DNA of 6,860 nucleotides, from positions 1-6,860 of the forward strand of contig JAISAF010000396.1 in assembly GCA_031266855.1 (NCBI GenBank), in the 5' to 3' direction. This stretch comes from Spirochaetales bacterium (GTDB lineage Bacteria; Spirochaetota; Spirochaetia; DTKZ01). The position numbers and the translations under genes were made by a program. The notes below the pieces were generated by a model. It did not search any database and was not told the DNA's origin. It was given only the letters and a program-made list of their open reading frames with translations. Within the stretch, counting starts at the first letter, position 1. Each line of letters begins with the position of its first letter. Positions 1 through 5,595 of this stretch are shown piece after piece.

Positions 1-21
1 AACTCATTTGTAATTCGGAAT

Positions 22-119
22 TTGGGCGCATTTGCGGCGTAAAACGCCGCAAACCGGGCTTTCCGCTCCAATTCCTCGGATTTGCTCATGCAAATCCTGC
101 GGGATTTCCGCTACAATCC
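22..119. repeat. Modular palindromic dispersed repeat, copy A
   Basis: This 98-base non-coding unit is collinear with 6037-6141 on the other side of the ATP synthase operon, in the same orientation. It starts TTGGGCGCATTT and ends CAATCC in both copies. It holds a 9-bp hairpin (31-39 with 45-53, loop TAAAA), the block CGGGCTTTCCGCT (55-67), an 8-bp hairpin GGATTTGC/GCAAATCC (78-85 with 90-97, loop TCAT) and the near-repeat CGGGATTTCCGCT (100-112). The two blocks are 45 bases apart in both copies. The first stem has a different sequence and length in the two copies but stays perfectly paired, which accounts for the whole 7-base length difference. No protein is suggested; a REP-like or MITE-like intergenic repeat is the best description. 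Confidence 0.75.
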
Positions 120-128
120 AGGATGCAT

Positions 129-169
129 GGGCGAGCAGCAAAATTGCAACGCAATTTTGCGACCAGCCC
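129..169. repeat. Strong hairpin in the atpE upstream region
   Basis: GCAAAATTGC (138-147) pairs perfectly with GCAATTTTGC (151-160), 10 bp with a three-base loop AAC. GGGC (129-132) can pair with GCCC (166-169), leaving a symmetrical 5 by 5 internal loop. There is no T-tract directly after it, so it is not a typical intrinsic terminator. It lies immediately downstream of the dispersed repeat and is probably another module of the same repeat family. Confidence 0.6.
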
Positions 170-191
170 CTTGCGCGCCTGAGGGGTTTTT
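167..191 (+). terminator. Possible weak intrinsic terminator upstream of atpE
   Basis: CCCCT (167-171) pairs with AGGGG (182-186), with a possible extra T-G pair, around an 8-10 base loop, and TTTTT (187-191) follows at once. This fits a short rho-independent terminator for a gene left of the window. The stem is only 5-6 bp, so it could be chance within a hairpin-rich region. If functional, it would insulate atpE from an upstream gene such as atpB. Confidence 0.3.
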
Positions 192-247
192 CAGGATATT
201 GAACAGGCTTTTAAGTTTCTAAAGCGGCTTTGGGAAGGGTTTTGAAA

Positions 248-342
248 CGGTTTTGATATAAAAATAGTGGAATTTGCCGCCGGTTTGTGGCAAATTCCAT
301 AGACTTGTGAGAGAACCGGAAGGTTAGCGGACAAGTCTAATT
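248..342 (+). promoter_or_regulatory. Structured leader RNA element, copy 1 (before atpE)
   Basis: Helix 1 pairs 268-278 with 289-299 (11 bp, extendable by G279-T288 and C280-G287). Helix 2 pairs AGACTTGT (301-308) with ACAAGTCT (331-338). Inside helix 2 is a symmetrical 5 by 5 internal loop (GAGAG / AGCGG) and a tip AACC-GGAA-GGTT (314-325), where GGAA is a GNRA-type tetraloop. The element ends with AATT, 28 bases before the atpE start codon. A homologous element lies at 4075-4170 before atpD; between them the helix 2 pair T305-A334 becomes G-C and A301-T338 becomes G-T, so pairing is kept. This is seen in the sequence; that it works as RNA and controls atpE translation or mRNA stability is inference. 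I do not recognise a named family. Confidence 0.75.
254..262 (+). promoter_or_regulatory. Candidate extended -10 promoter for atpE
   Basis: TGATATAAA matches the extended -10 form TGnTATAAT except for the last base. No acceptable -35 hexamer lies at 16-18 bases upstream; TTGAAA at 242-247 is only 9 bases away. Transcription would begin near 268-270, exactly at the 5' base of the first hairpin of the structured leader. The atpE leader would then be about 100 bases long. The second copy of the leader has TGTAGAAAT at the equivalent place, a weaker match. Confidence 0.35.
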
Positions 343-358
343 GTTTGTGATTCGCCTT

Positions 359-364
359 AGGAGG
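359..364 (+). promoter_or_regulatory. Shine-Dalgarno of atpE
   Basis: AGGAGG ends 6 bases before ATG at 371, a near-perfect site. It decides the start: the frame stays open upstream to a TTG at 341, but that codon lies at the end of the structured leader and would add ten residues unlike any c subunit. Confidence 0.85.
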
Positions 365-370
365 TTAGGT

Positions 371-592
371 ATGGATGTAATGACTGCTATTGGAGCAGGT
401 ATCGCGGTAGTTTCCGGCGTGGGGGCGGGTATCGGTATTGGTATCGCGACATCGGGGGCTGTGCAGGCGATTTCCCGGAATCCGGAGGCAACGGGAAAAC
501 TTTTGCCGATGTTTTTTCTGGGTGTCGCGCTTGCGGAGTCAACGGCCATTTATGGTCTTGTTGTTTCTATTTTGCTGATATTCGTAAAGTGA
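371..592 (+). CDS. atpE: ATP synthase Fo subunit c (ring proteolipid)
   Basis: This 73-residue protein is the rotor-ring subunit of Fo in the cytoplasmic membrane; each copy carries one coupling ion past subunit a and turns the ring. It is a helical hairpin: helix 1 about residues 3-26, rich in small residues with the repeat GAGIGIGIA (18-26), the polar loop with RNPE at 36-39, and helix 2 about 46-71. The ion-binding carboxylate is E56 in AEST (55-58). E-S-T matches Na+-binding c subunits such as that of Ilyobacter, but the glutamine those rings carry in helix 1 is I23 here, as in the E. coli proton type. Ion choice is therefore uncertain. Length is typical (70-90). It has its own leader and strong ribosome site, fitting the need for many c copies per complex. 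Subunit a is not in the window. Confidence 0.95.
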   Translation: MDVMTAIGAGIAVVSGVGAGIGIGIATSGAVQAISRNPEATGKLLPMFFLGVALAESTAIYGLVVSILLIFVK

Positions 593-601
593 AAAAAATA
601 C

Positions 602-1081
602 ATGCTTGATTTTTCCGTTACTTTTGTTTTTACGCTTATCAATATTTTCGTGTTGTTCGTGATTCTGCGGCTGATATTGTTTAAGCCGGTTACGAAGCTG
701 ATGCAGACAAGGGCGCGGGCTATCGCGGCTGATATTGAAGAGGCGAAGAGCGAAAAGGCCCAGGCGAAAAGCCTTTTGCAGAATTACGAGGAGCGTTTGA
801 AAAACGCCGGGGCCGAGGTGGAGTCTATTATCCGGGAGGCGCGCGAGGAGGCCCGCAGGCAGGCGGACGCGATAGTTGCTGGCGGCAGGACGGAGGCGCG
901 GAATATTCTTGAAAACGCGCGGAAACAGGTCAGCGCCGAGCACCGGGCGGCTCTGGCTGCTTTTCAGGCTGAGGCGGCGGCTCTTGTTGTGACGGCGGCG
1001 GGCCGTCTTTTACGGCAGGAGATTACCCGCGAGGACAGTTTCCGCCACGCGCAGATGATTCTGCGGGAGATAAAAGACTGA
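602..1081 (+). CDS. atpF: ATP synthase Fo subunit b (peripheral stalk)
   Basis: The 159-residue protein is the membrane-anchored stator stalk that holds the alpha3beta3 head still against the turning rotor. One N-terminal membrane helix spans about residues 4-27, followed at the boundary by FKPVTKLMQTR (27-37), the usual F-K-P-V junction of bacterial b subunits. The rest is long, charged and alanine-rich (about 35-145) with no proline, as expected of the right-handed coiled-coil dimer that binds delta and alpha. Length matches the family (about 155-170). It starts 9 bases after atpE with only a poor Shine-Dalgarno (A-rich AAAGTGAAAAAAA), suggesting coupling to atpE translation and so lower output than c. 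There is a single b gene; no b' partner is seen. Confidence 0.93.
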   Translation: MLDFSVTFVFTLINIFVLFVILRLILFKPVTKLMQTRARAIAADIEEAKSEKAQAKSLLQNYEERLKNAGAEVESIIREAREEARRQADAIVAGGRTEARNILENARKQVSAEHRAALAAFQAEAAALVVTAAGRLLRQEITREDSFRHAQMILREIKD

Positions 1082-1644
1082 TGTTCGCTGCCGGGCGCTG
1101 GGCGCGGGCTTTTCTTGCTGCCTGCGCGGATAAAAAAGAAGAGGGGCTTGCGGTTTTGAAGGCTTTTGAATCCTGCGCGCCCGCCGCGTTCTGGGGTTCG
1201 GGGAGCGGGGCGGCGGAGAGGCTGGGCCGGATACTTTCTGGGGCGGCGGGGGGCCGCGCGGGGGAGTCCGGCGCGGGTTTTGAGGCTGCCCGCAGGACGC
1301 TTATGCTTTTAGTGAGAAAGGGGGGCGCGAGGTATCTTCCCGCGCTGGTTCGTGAGGCGCAGGCGGCGTGGGATGCTGAGAACGGTATATGGACTTTTGT
1401 TCTTGAGTCGGCTTTTCCTCCTGATGAGGAATTCACGCAGACCTTGCGGAAGGCGCTTCAGGAGAAAACCGCGGCCCGGCAGATTCGTTTGAATGTGCGC
1501 CTTATGCCTGAACTTATTGGCGGGTGCAGGCTGCGTATCGGGACACAGCTCCTTGATGCTTCTGTGAACGGGCAATTACATAGAATGGCGGCGGACCTTC
1601 ACGCCGCCGGAGGCTTTTCGGAGGCTTTTCATGGTAAATTTTGA
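1081..1644 (+). CDS. atpH: ATP synthase F1 subunit delta (stator cap)
   Basis: The 187-residue protein links the top of the F1 head to the b stalk (OSCP/delta family). The N-terminus has RWARAFLAAC (6-15), matching the family's R-Y-A-x-A-L-F motif. The conserved C-terminal module is present: LIGGCRLRIG (145-154) with D159 and S161, the usual L-I-G-G...I-G-D...D-x-S pattern, although T155 replaces the common Asp. Residues 34-70 are unusually Gly/Ala-rich and appear poorly conserved, and the DNA there is very G-rich on this strand. The start overlaps the atpF stop by one base (TGATG), and the end overlaps atpA by 14 bases, so all three are probably translationally coupled. The position between b and alpha supports the call. 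Confidence 0.9.
   Translation: MFAAGRWARAFLAACADKKEEGLAVLKAFESCAPAAFWGSGSGAAERLGRILSGAAGGRAGESGAGFEAARRTLMLLVRKGGARYLPALVREAQAAWDAENGIWTFVLESAFPPDEEFTQTLRKALQEKTAARQIRLNVRLMPELIGGCRLRIGTQLLDASVNGQLHRMAADLHAAGGFSEAFHGKF
1608..1629 (+). promoter_or_regulatory. Tandem 11-bp duplication carrying two Shine-Dalgarno sites for atpA
   Basis: CGGAGGCTTTT occurs twice back to back (1608-1618, 1619-1629) at the end of atpH. The second GGAGG (1620-1624) is 6 bases from the atpA ATG at 1631; the first (1609-1613) is 17 bases away. The unit is not a multiple of three, so the delta C-terminus reads GGFSEAF across it in two frames. The second site is surely usable; the first may be a standby site or a simple duplication. 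Confidence 0.7.
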
Positions 1645-3142
1645 GGACCTGACAAAGGTTTTACAGGAACAGATTGAAAATTGGGAGGGCCGGCCTTCCA
1701 CCGATTCTACGGGGTTTGTCGTGCAGGTGGGAGATTCGGTTGCTACGGTCTATGGCCTGGACAAGGCTATTTATGGTGAGCTTGTGGAGTTCGCCAGCGG
1801 CGCTATGGGCATTGTGCTGAATCTTGAAGAAAGCGGAGTCGGCTGCGTTCTTTTGAGTGGTGAAAATCTGGTAAAGGACGGGGAAGAGGTAAAGGGAACA
1901 GGCAGGGTTGTTTCTGTTCCCGCGGGTCTGCCGCTTATCGGAAGGGTGGTAAATCCCCTGGGTGAGCCTGTAGATGGAAAAGGGCCTTTGAATATCAGCG
2001 AATACCGGCCTGTGGAGTCTCCGGCGCCTCCTGTTATTGAACGCGGCAGCGTGAACACGCCTTTGCAGACGGGGACGCTTTCGGTTGACGCGATGATTCC
2101 TATAGGCCGGGGCCAGCGCGAGCTTATTATTGGCGACCGGCAGACGGGGAAAACCGCCCTGGCTATTGACGCTGTTATCAATCAGAAAGGCAAGGATGTA
2201 TACTGTATTTACTGCGGCATAGGGCAGAAGTCCTCTTCCGTCGCGGCGATTATCAAAAACCTTGAGCGTTTTGGCGCTATGGATTATACCTTTGTTGTAC
2301 TGGCTTCCGCTTCGGATTCGGCGGCATTGCAGTACCTCGCGCCATATTCGGCCTGCGCTATGGCGGAACATTTCATGCTTGAAGGGAAGGATGTTCTTAT
2401 TATTTATGACGACCTTTCCAAGCACGCGGTTGCTTACCGTACGATAAGCCTTCTTTTGCGCAGGCCGCCGGGCCGCGAGGCTTTTCCCGGGGACGTGTTC
2501 TATTTACATTCCCGGCTTCTGGAACGGGCCGCGAAACTGTCGCCGGAAAGGGGCGGTGGTTCCATTACGGCGCTTCCGATTGTCGAGACCCAGGCGGGGG
2601 ATATTTCCTCCTATATTCCGACAAATGTCATTTCCATTACCGATGGTCAGATTTTTCTTGACGCGGAGCTTTTTAATTCCGGGTTCCGGCCCGCGATAGA
2701 TGTGGGGCTTTCAGTAAGCCGCGTGGGGGGAACCGCGCAGGTAAAGGCGGTGCGCAAGGTTTCGGGCCGGCTGCGCCTTGACCTTGCCCAGTACAGGGAG
2801 ATGGCCGCTTTTGCGCAGTTCGGCAGTGATCTGGATAAGGCCACACAGGACAAGCTCTCTCAGGGGCAAAGGCTTATGGAAGTTCTGAAACAGCCGCAGT
2901 ATAGTCCTTACTCAATGGAGGAACAGGTTATTATCCTTTCCCTGAGCGCCGGGGGGTACCTTATGGATGTGGATTTGGGAAAGGTTACCGCTTTTGTCAA
3001 GGACTTTGTGGCTCACCTGAAAATCCACCATGCGGATATTCTGGAGGAAATCGCGAAGACCGCCCAGGTGTCTGTGGAACTTGAGGGGCAGCTTGGATCT
3101 GTCATAGAAGATTTCAAGGTTTCGCGGAGCGAAAAGAAGTAG
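1631..3142 (+). CDS. atpA: ATP synthase F1 subunit alpha
   Basis: The 503-residue protein is the non-catalytic nucleotide-binding subunit of the F1 head, alternating with beta. Domains in order are the N-terminal beta-barrel (about 25-95), the nucleotide-binding domain (about 96-375) and the C-terminal helical bundle. The Walker A loop is GDRQTGKT (168-175) with K174 and T175. The alpha/beta signature is PAIDVGLSVS (354-363), directly followed by R364 in SRVGG, the arginine finger that reaches into the catalytic site of beta. Length is close to E. coli alpha (513). Two cysteines in YCIYCG (191-196) are less usual, but no function is claimed. It starts inside the end of atpH behind a strong GGAGG site and ends 6 bases before atpG. 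No key residue is missing, so it should be functional. Confidence 0.97.
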   Translation: MVNFEDLTKVLQEQIENWEGRPSTDSTGFVVQVGDSVATVYGLDKAIYGELVEFASGAMGIVLNLEESGVGCVLLSGENLVKDGEEVKGTGRVVSVPAGLPLIGRVVNPLGEPVDGKGPLNISEYRPVESPAPPVIERGSVNTPLQTGTLSVDAMIPIGRGQRELIIGDRQTGKTALAIDAVINQKGKDVYCIYCGIGQKSSSVAAIIKNLERFGAMDYTFVVLASASDSAALQYLAPYSACAMAEHFMLEGKDVLIIYDDLSKHAVAYRTISLLLRRPPGREAFPGDVFYLHSRLLERAAKLSPERGGGSITALPIVETQAGDISSYIPTNVISITDGQIFLDAELFNSGFRPAIDVGLSVSRVGGTAQVKAVRKVSGRLRLDLAQYREMAAFAQFGSDLDKATQDKLSQGQRLMEVLKQPQYSPYSMEEQVIILSLSAGGYLMDVDLGKVTAFVKDFVAHLKIHHADILEEIAKTAQVSVELEGQLGSVIEDFKVSRSEKK

Positions 3143-3148
3143 CGTGTA

Positions 3149-4042
3149 ATGACGAATTTACGGGATGTGCGCCTGCGCATGCGGGCGATACGGCAAACCC
3201 TCCAGGTTACCAGGGCGATGAACCTGATTTCAACGGCGAAACTGCGTAAGGGCCGCCGCATACTGGAGGATACGGAGCCTTTTTTCAACCGTATCCGCAG
3301 TTCCATGTACGATATGCTTATCGGCGCGGACTATGTGCGCAGCGAGTATTTTTCGCGGCTTTCCAAAAACAGCAAGCCGAGAGCCGCCGTTGTGGCAATT
3401 ACCAGCGACCGGGGGCTTGCGGGCGGCTATAACGCCAATGTTTTCCGTACGGTCAGCCAGCTCTGCGCCGGGCTTCCCAATCCGGTTCTTGTTGTATGCG
3501 GCAGTGTGGGCTACAGGTATTTCCTGCATTCGCCTTATGTGATTCTGGAAAATTTTTCTTTCAAGTCGCGGACGCCGGAGCTTGCCGACGCGCAGCAGAT
3601 TGCCGACTATCTGATTTCCCAGTATCAGTGGGGCGTTTTTGACGAGGTATATATCATTTATACCTATATGTACAGCACGATAAAGCTTGTGCCGGAGACC
3701 CAGCGTATTCTGCCCCTTTCGGCGCAGAAGATGATGGAGGAAAGCCATGACCTGCATCAGAAGCTAGGGGCAAAAGAAAAAATTCACTTTGAATATTTCC
3801 CTTCCGCGCAGGAAGTTTTTGAAGCGCTGGTGCCTTTGTACATCAAGGGTATTGTGTACGGAGCTTTGGTCGAAGGCCATGTCAGCGAACAGAGCGCCAG
3901 AATGGCTGCTATGGATGAGGCCTCCAAAAGCGCCGAGGATATGCTGGCTTCTTTGCAGTTGAATTACAACAGGGCGCGCCAGGCGGGCATTACCCAGGAA
4001 GTGACGGAGATTATTTCCGGTTCCGCGGCTTTGCATGAATAA
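3149..4042 (+). CDS. atpG: ATP synthase F1 subunit gamma (central shaft)
   Basis: The 297-residue protein forms the asymmetric rotor shaft that drives conformational change in the three catalytic sites and docks on the c ring with epsilon. The N-terminal helix contains RMRAIRQTLQVTRAM (10-24) and STAKLRK (28-34), close to the family consensus. SDRGLAGGYN (86-95) is the conserved Rossmann-like core motif. The C-terminal helix holds SARMAAMDEA (249-258) and ends in ITQEVTEIISGSAAL (281-295), the standard gamma signature. Length is slightly above E. coli (287). It starts 6 bases after atpA with only a modest upstream purine stretch (AGAAG, 3135-3139), so coupling to alpha is likely. It is followed by the long structured spacer before atpD. 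The chloroplast-type regulatory cysteine insert is absent. Confidence 0.96.
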   Translation: MTNLRDVRLRMRAIRQTLQVTRAMNLISTAKLRKGRRILEDTEPFFNRIRSSMYDMLIGADYVRSEYFSRLSKNSKPRAAVVAITSDRGLAGGYNANVFRTVSQLCAGLPNPVLVVCGSVGYRYFLHSPYVILENFSFKSRTPELADAQQIADYLISQYQWGVFDEVYIIYTYMYSTIKLVPETQRILPLSAQKMMEESHDLHQKLGAKEKIHFEYFPSAQEVFEALVPLYIKGIVYGALVEGHVSEQSARMAAMDEASKSAEDMLASLQLNYNRARQAGITQEVTEIISGSAALHE

Positions 4043-4044
4043 GA

Positions 4045-4078
4045 GCCGCCCCTGAAACCCCTGTGTTTCAAAGGCGGC
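4045..4078 (+). other. Two-part hairpin after the atpG stop codon
   Basis: GCCGCC (4045-4050) pairs with GGCGGC (4073-4078), and within it TGAAAC (4053-4058) pairs with GTTTCA (4065-4070), separated by a 2 by 2 internal loop CC/AA and capped by a 6-base loop. It begins two bases after the atpG stop. No T-tract follows, so it is not a simple intrinsic terminator. Its last bases overlap the 5' edge of the second leader element. A role in blocking 3' exonuclease or in RNA processing between gamma and beta is possible but unproven. Confidence 0.6.
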
Positions 4079-4170
4079 CTCGATGTAGAAATGACGGAAC
4101 TTGCCGCTCTATGCGGCAAATTCCACAGGACGTGTCCAGGAACCGGAAGGTTCGCGGAACACGTCTAATT
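4075..4170 (+). promoter_or_regulatory. Structured leader RNA element, copy 2 (before atpD)
   Basis: This is homologous to 248-342. Helix 1 pairs 4096-4107 with 4113-4124 (12 positions, one C-A mismatch at 4100/4120, loop TCTAT). Helix 2 pairs 4128-4135 with 4159-4166, with tip AACC-GGAA-GGTT (4141-4152), conserved GCGG (4154-4157) and trailing AATT (4167-4170). The shared core around the tip, GAACCGGAAGGTT, is identical in both copies. Relative to copy 1, position 4132-4162 is G-C instead of T-A, and 4128-4166 is G-T instead of A-T, so helix 2 is conserved as a structure. One extra base (A4158) sits in the 3' side of the internal loop. It lies inside a 164-base spacer that is far longer than any other gap in the operon. 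Separate control of beta, or an mRNA processing site, is inferred. Confidence 0.75.
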
Positions 4171-4203
4171 AGGATCGAAAGAATTGAGGATCAAAGAAGG
4201 ATC
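4171..4203 (+). promoter_or_regulatory. atpD ribosome-binding region with three AGGATC repeats
   Basis: AGGATC occurs at 4171-4176, 4187-4192 and 4198-4203. The third overlaps AGAAGG (4195-4200), the likely Shine-Dalgarno, which ends 6 bases before ATG at 4207. This fixes the start of beta at 4207; the frame is open further upstream, but those codons are in the hairpin and leader element and do not resemble beta. Confidence 0.6.
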
Positions 4204-4206
4204 GGT

Positions 4207-5592
4207 ATGGAAAATAAAGGTGTGGTAACGCAAATAGTCGGGCCGGTTGTGGATGCCCGTTTTAAGGAAGGACAGATTCCTTCTATACTGAATGCTTTGG
4301 AAGTGGAGTGTTCTGGCAGAACTATTGTTCTGGAAGTTTTGCAGCATATCGGCGACAACAGGGTGCGCTGCGTCGCTATGGCGGCCACCGAAGGACTCGC
4401 GCGCGGCCTTGAGGTAAAGGATACGGGGCATCCCATCCGCGTACCTGTGGGCGAAGCTGTCCTGGGACGGATGTTCAGCGTAACCGGAGCGCCAATCGAC
4501 GAGTGCGGGGCGTTTTCCGCAAACGAATATGCCTCCATCCACAGAGCCGCGCCGGGCTTTGACCAGCAGAAACCCGCTACCGAAGTCTTTGAAACCGGCA
4601 TCAAGGTAATTGATCTGATTGCTCCCTACACCAAGGGCGGCAAAATAGGTCTTTTCGGCGGCGCGGGTGTGGGAAAAACCGTTGTCATTATGGAACTGAT
4701 TCGCAATATCGCTACCGAGCATTCCGGCTATTCGGTTTTCTCGGGAGTAGGCGAGCGCTCGCGCGAAGGCGCCGATTTATGGAGAGAGATGAACGAGTCG
4801 GGCGTTATCACGAAAACGGCGCTTGTTTTCGGCCAGATGAACGAACCCCCCGGAGCCCGTATGCGGGTCGCCCTTTCCGGCCTGACGATGGCGGAGCATT
4901 TCCGCGACCAGGGCGGGCAGGATGTGCTTTTATTTGTCGATAATATTTTCCGCTTCATTCAAGCCGGAGCGGAAGTGTCCGCCCTTTTAGGCCGTATTCC
5001 CAGCGCGGTGGGATACCAGCCGACACTGGCAAACGAGATGGGATCTCTTCAGGAGCGGATTGCCTCAACCTCAAAAGGTTCAATTACCAGCGTGCAGGCC
5101 GTTTATGTTCCAGCGGACGACCTTACCGATCCCGCGCCGGCGACGACCTTTGCCCACCTTGACGCGACTACGGTTCTTTCACGGAAAATCGTGGAACTGG
5201 GTATCTATCCTTCGGTTGATCCGCTTGCCTCCAATTCACGGATTCTGGACCCCGCTATCGTCGGCGAAGAACATTACCATACCGCCATGCGCGCGCAGCA
5301 GACTTTGCAGCGCTATAAGGAGCTACAGGATATCATCGCCATCCTCGGCATGGACGAGCTTTCCGCGGAAGATAAACTTATCGTCTCCAGGGCGCGAAAG
5401 GTTCAGCGTTTTTTCAGCCAGCCCTTCTTTGTGGCGGAGCGCTACACGGGCATTCCGGGCCGCTACGTATCTGTGGCGGACACTGTCCGCGGTTTTAAGA
5501 TGATCCTTGACGGTGAATGCGATTCAATTCCAGACCAGGCTTTTTTTATGGCCGGCGGTATTGATGATGTCCTGCAAAAAGCCGGGAACTGA
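4207..5592 (+). CDS. atpD: ATP synthase F1 subunit beta (catalytic)
   Basis: The 461-residue protein is the catalytic subunit that makes or hydrolyses ATP in the F1 head. After the N-terminal barrel (about 1-78), the nucleotide-binding domain has Walker A GGAGVGKT (151-158, K157 and T158), GERSREG (182-188) with the catalytic glutamate E183 and R184, and Walker B LLFVDNIFRF (241-250) with D245. The alpha/beta signature PSVDPLASNS is at 335-344. The C-terminal domain carries DELSAED (383-389), a one-residue variant of the DELSEED lever that contacts gamma. Length matches the family (about 460-470). The start is chosen from AGAAGG 6 bases upstream and the beta-like N-terminus with VVTQIVGPVVD. 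It is 3 bases from atpC. It is preceded by its own leader element, unlike alpha. Confidence 0.97.
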   Translation: MENKGVVTQIVGPVVDARFKEGQIPSILNALEVECSGRTIVLEVLQHIGDNRVRCVAMAATEGLARGLEVKDTGHPIRVPVGEAVLGRMFSVTGAPIDECGAFSANEYASIHRAAPGFDQQKPATEVFETGIKVIDLIAPYTKGGKIGLFGGAGVGKTVVIMELIRNIATEHSGYSVFSGVGERSREGADLWREMNESGVITKTALVFGQMNEPPGARMRVALSGLTMAEHFRDQGGQDVLLFVDNIFRFIQAGAEVSALLGRIPSAVGYQPTLANEMGSLQERIASTSKGSITSVQAVYVPADDLTDPAPATTFAHLDATTVLSRKIVELGIYPSVDPLASNSRILDPAIVGEEHYHTAMRAQQTLQRYKELQDIIAILGMDELSAEDKLIVSRARKVQRFFSQPFFVAERYTGIPGRYVSVADTVRGFKMILDGECDSIPDQAFFMAGGIDDVLQKAGN

Positions 5593-5595
5593 AAA

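Noticed and set aside
242..262. TTGAAA (242-247) as -35 for the TATAAA at 257
   Set aside because: The spacing is 9 bases, far from the 16-18 needed; only the extended -10 reading is plausible.
280..319. Loop-loop pairing CCGGTT (280-285) with AACCGG (314-319) in leader copy 1
   Set aside because: The match is perfect in copy 1 but the equivalent loop in copy 2 is TCTAT, so it is not conserved.
341..370. Ten-residue N-terminal extension of subunit c from TTG 341
   Set aside because: ATG 371 has a near-perfect AGGAGG at proper spacing, and the extension overlaps the leader and is unlike c subunits.
1661..2425. Long minus-strand frame opposite atpA (254 codons) and other antisense frames
   Set aside because: These mirror the codon bias of well-supported + strand genes, lack ribosome sites and show no recognisable domains.
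4063..4206. 48-residue N-terminal extension of beta
   Set aside because: The extension is translated from the gamma-beta hairpin and leader element; ATG 4207 has AGAAGG 6 bases upstream and gives a normal beta N-terminus.
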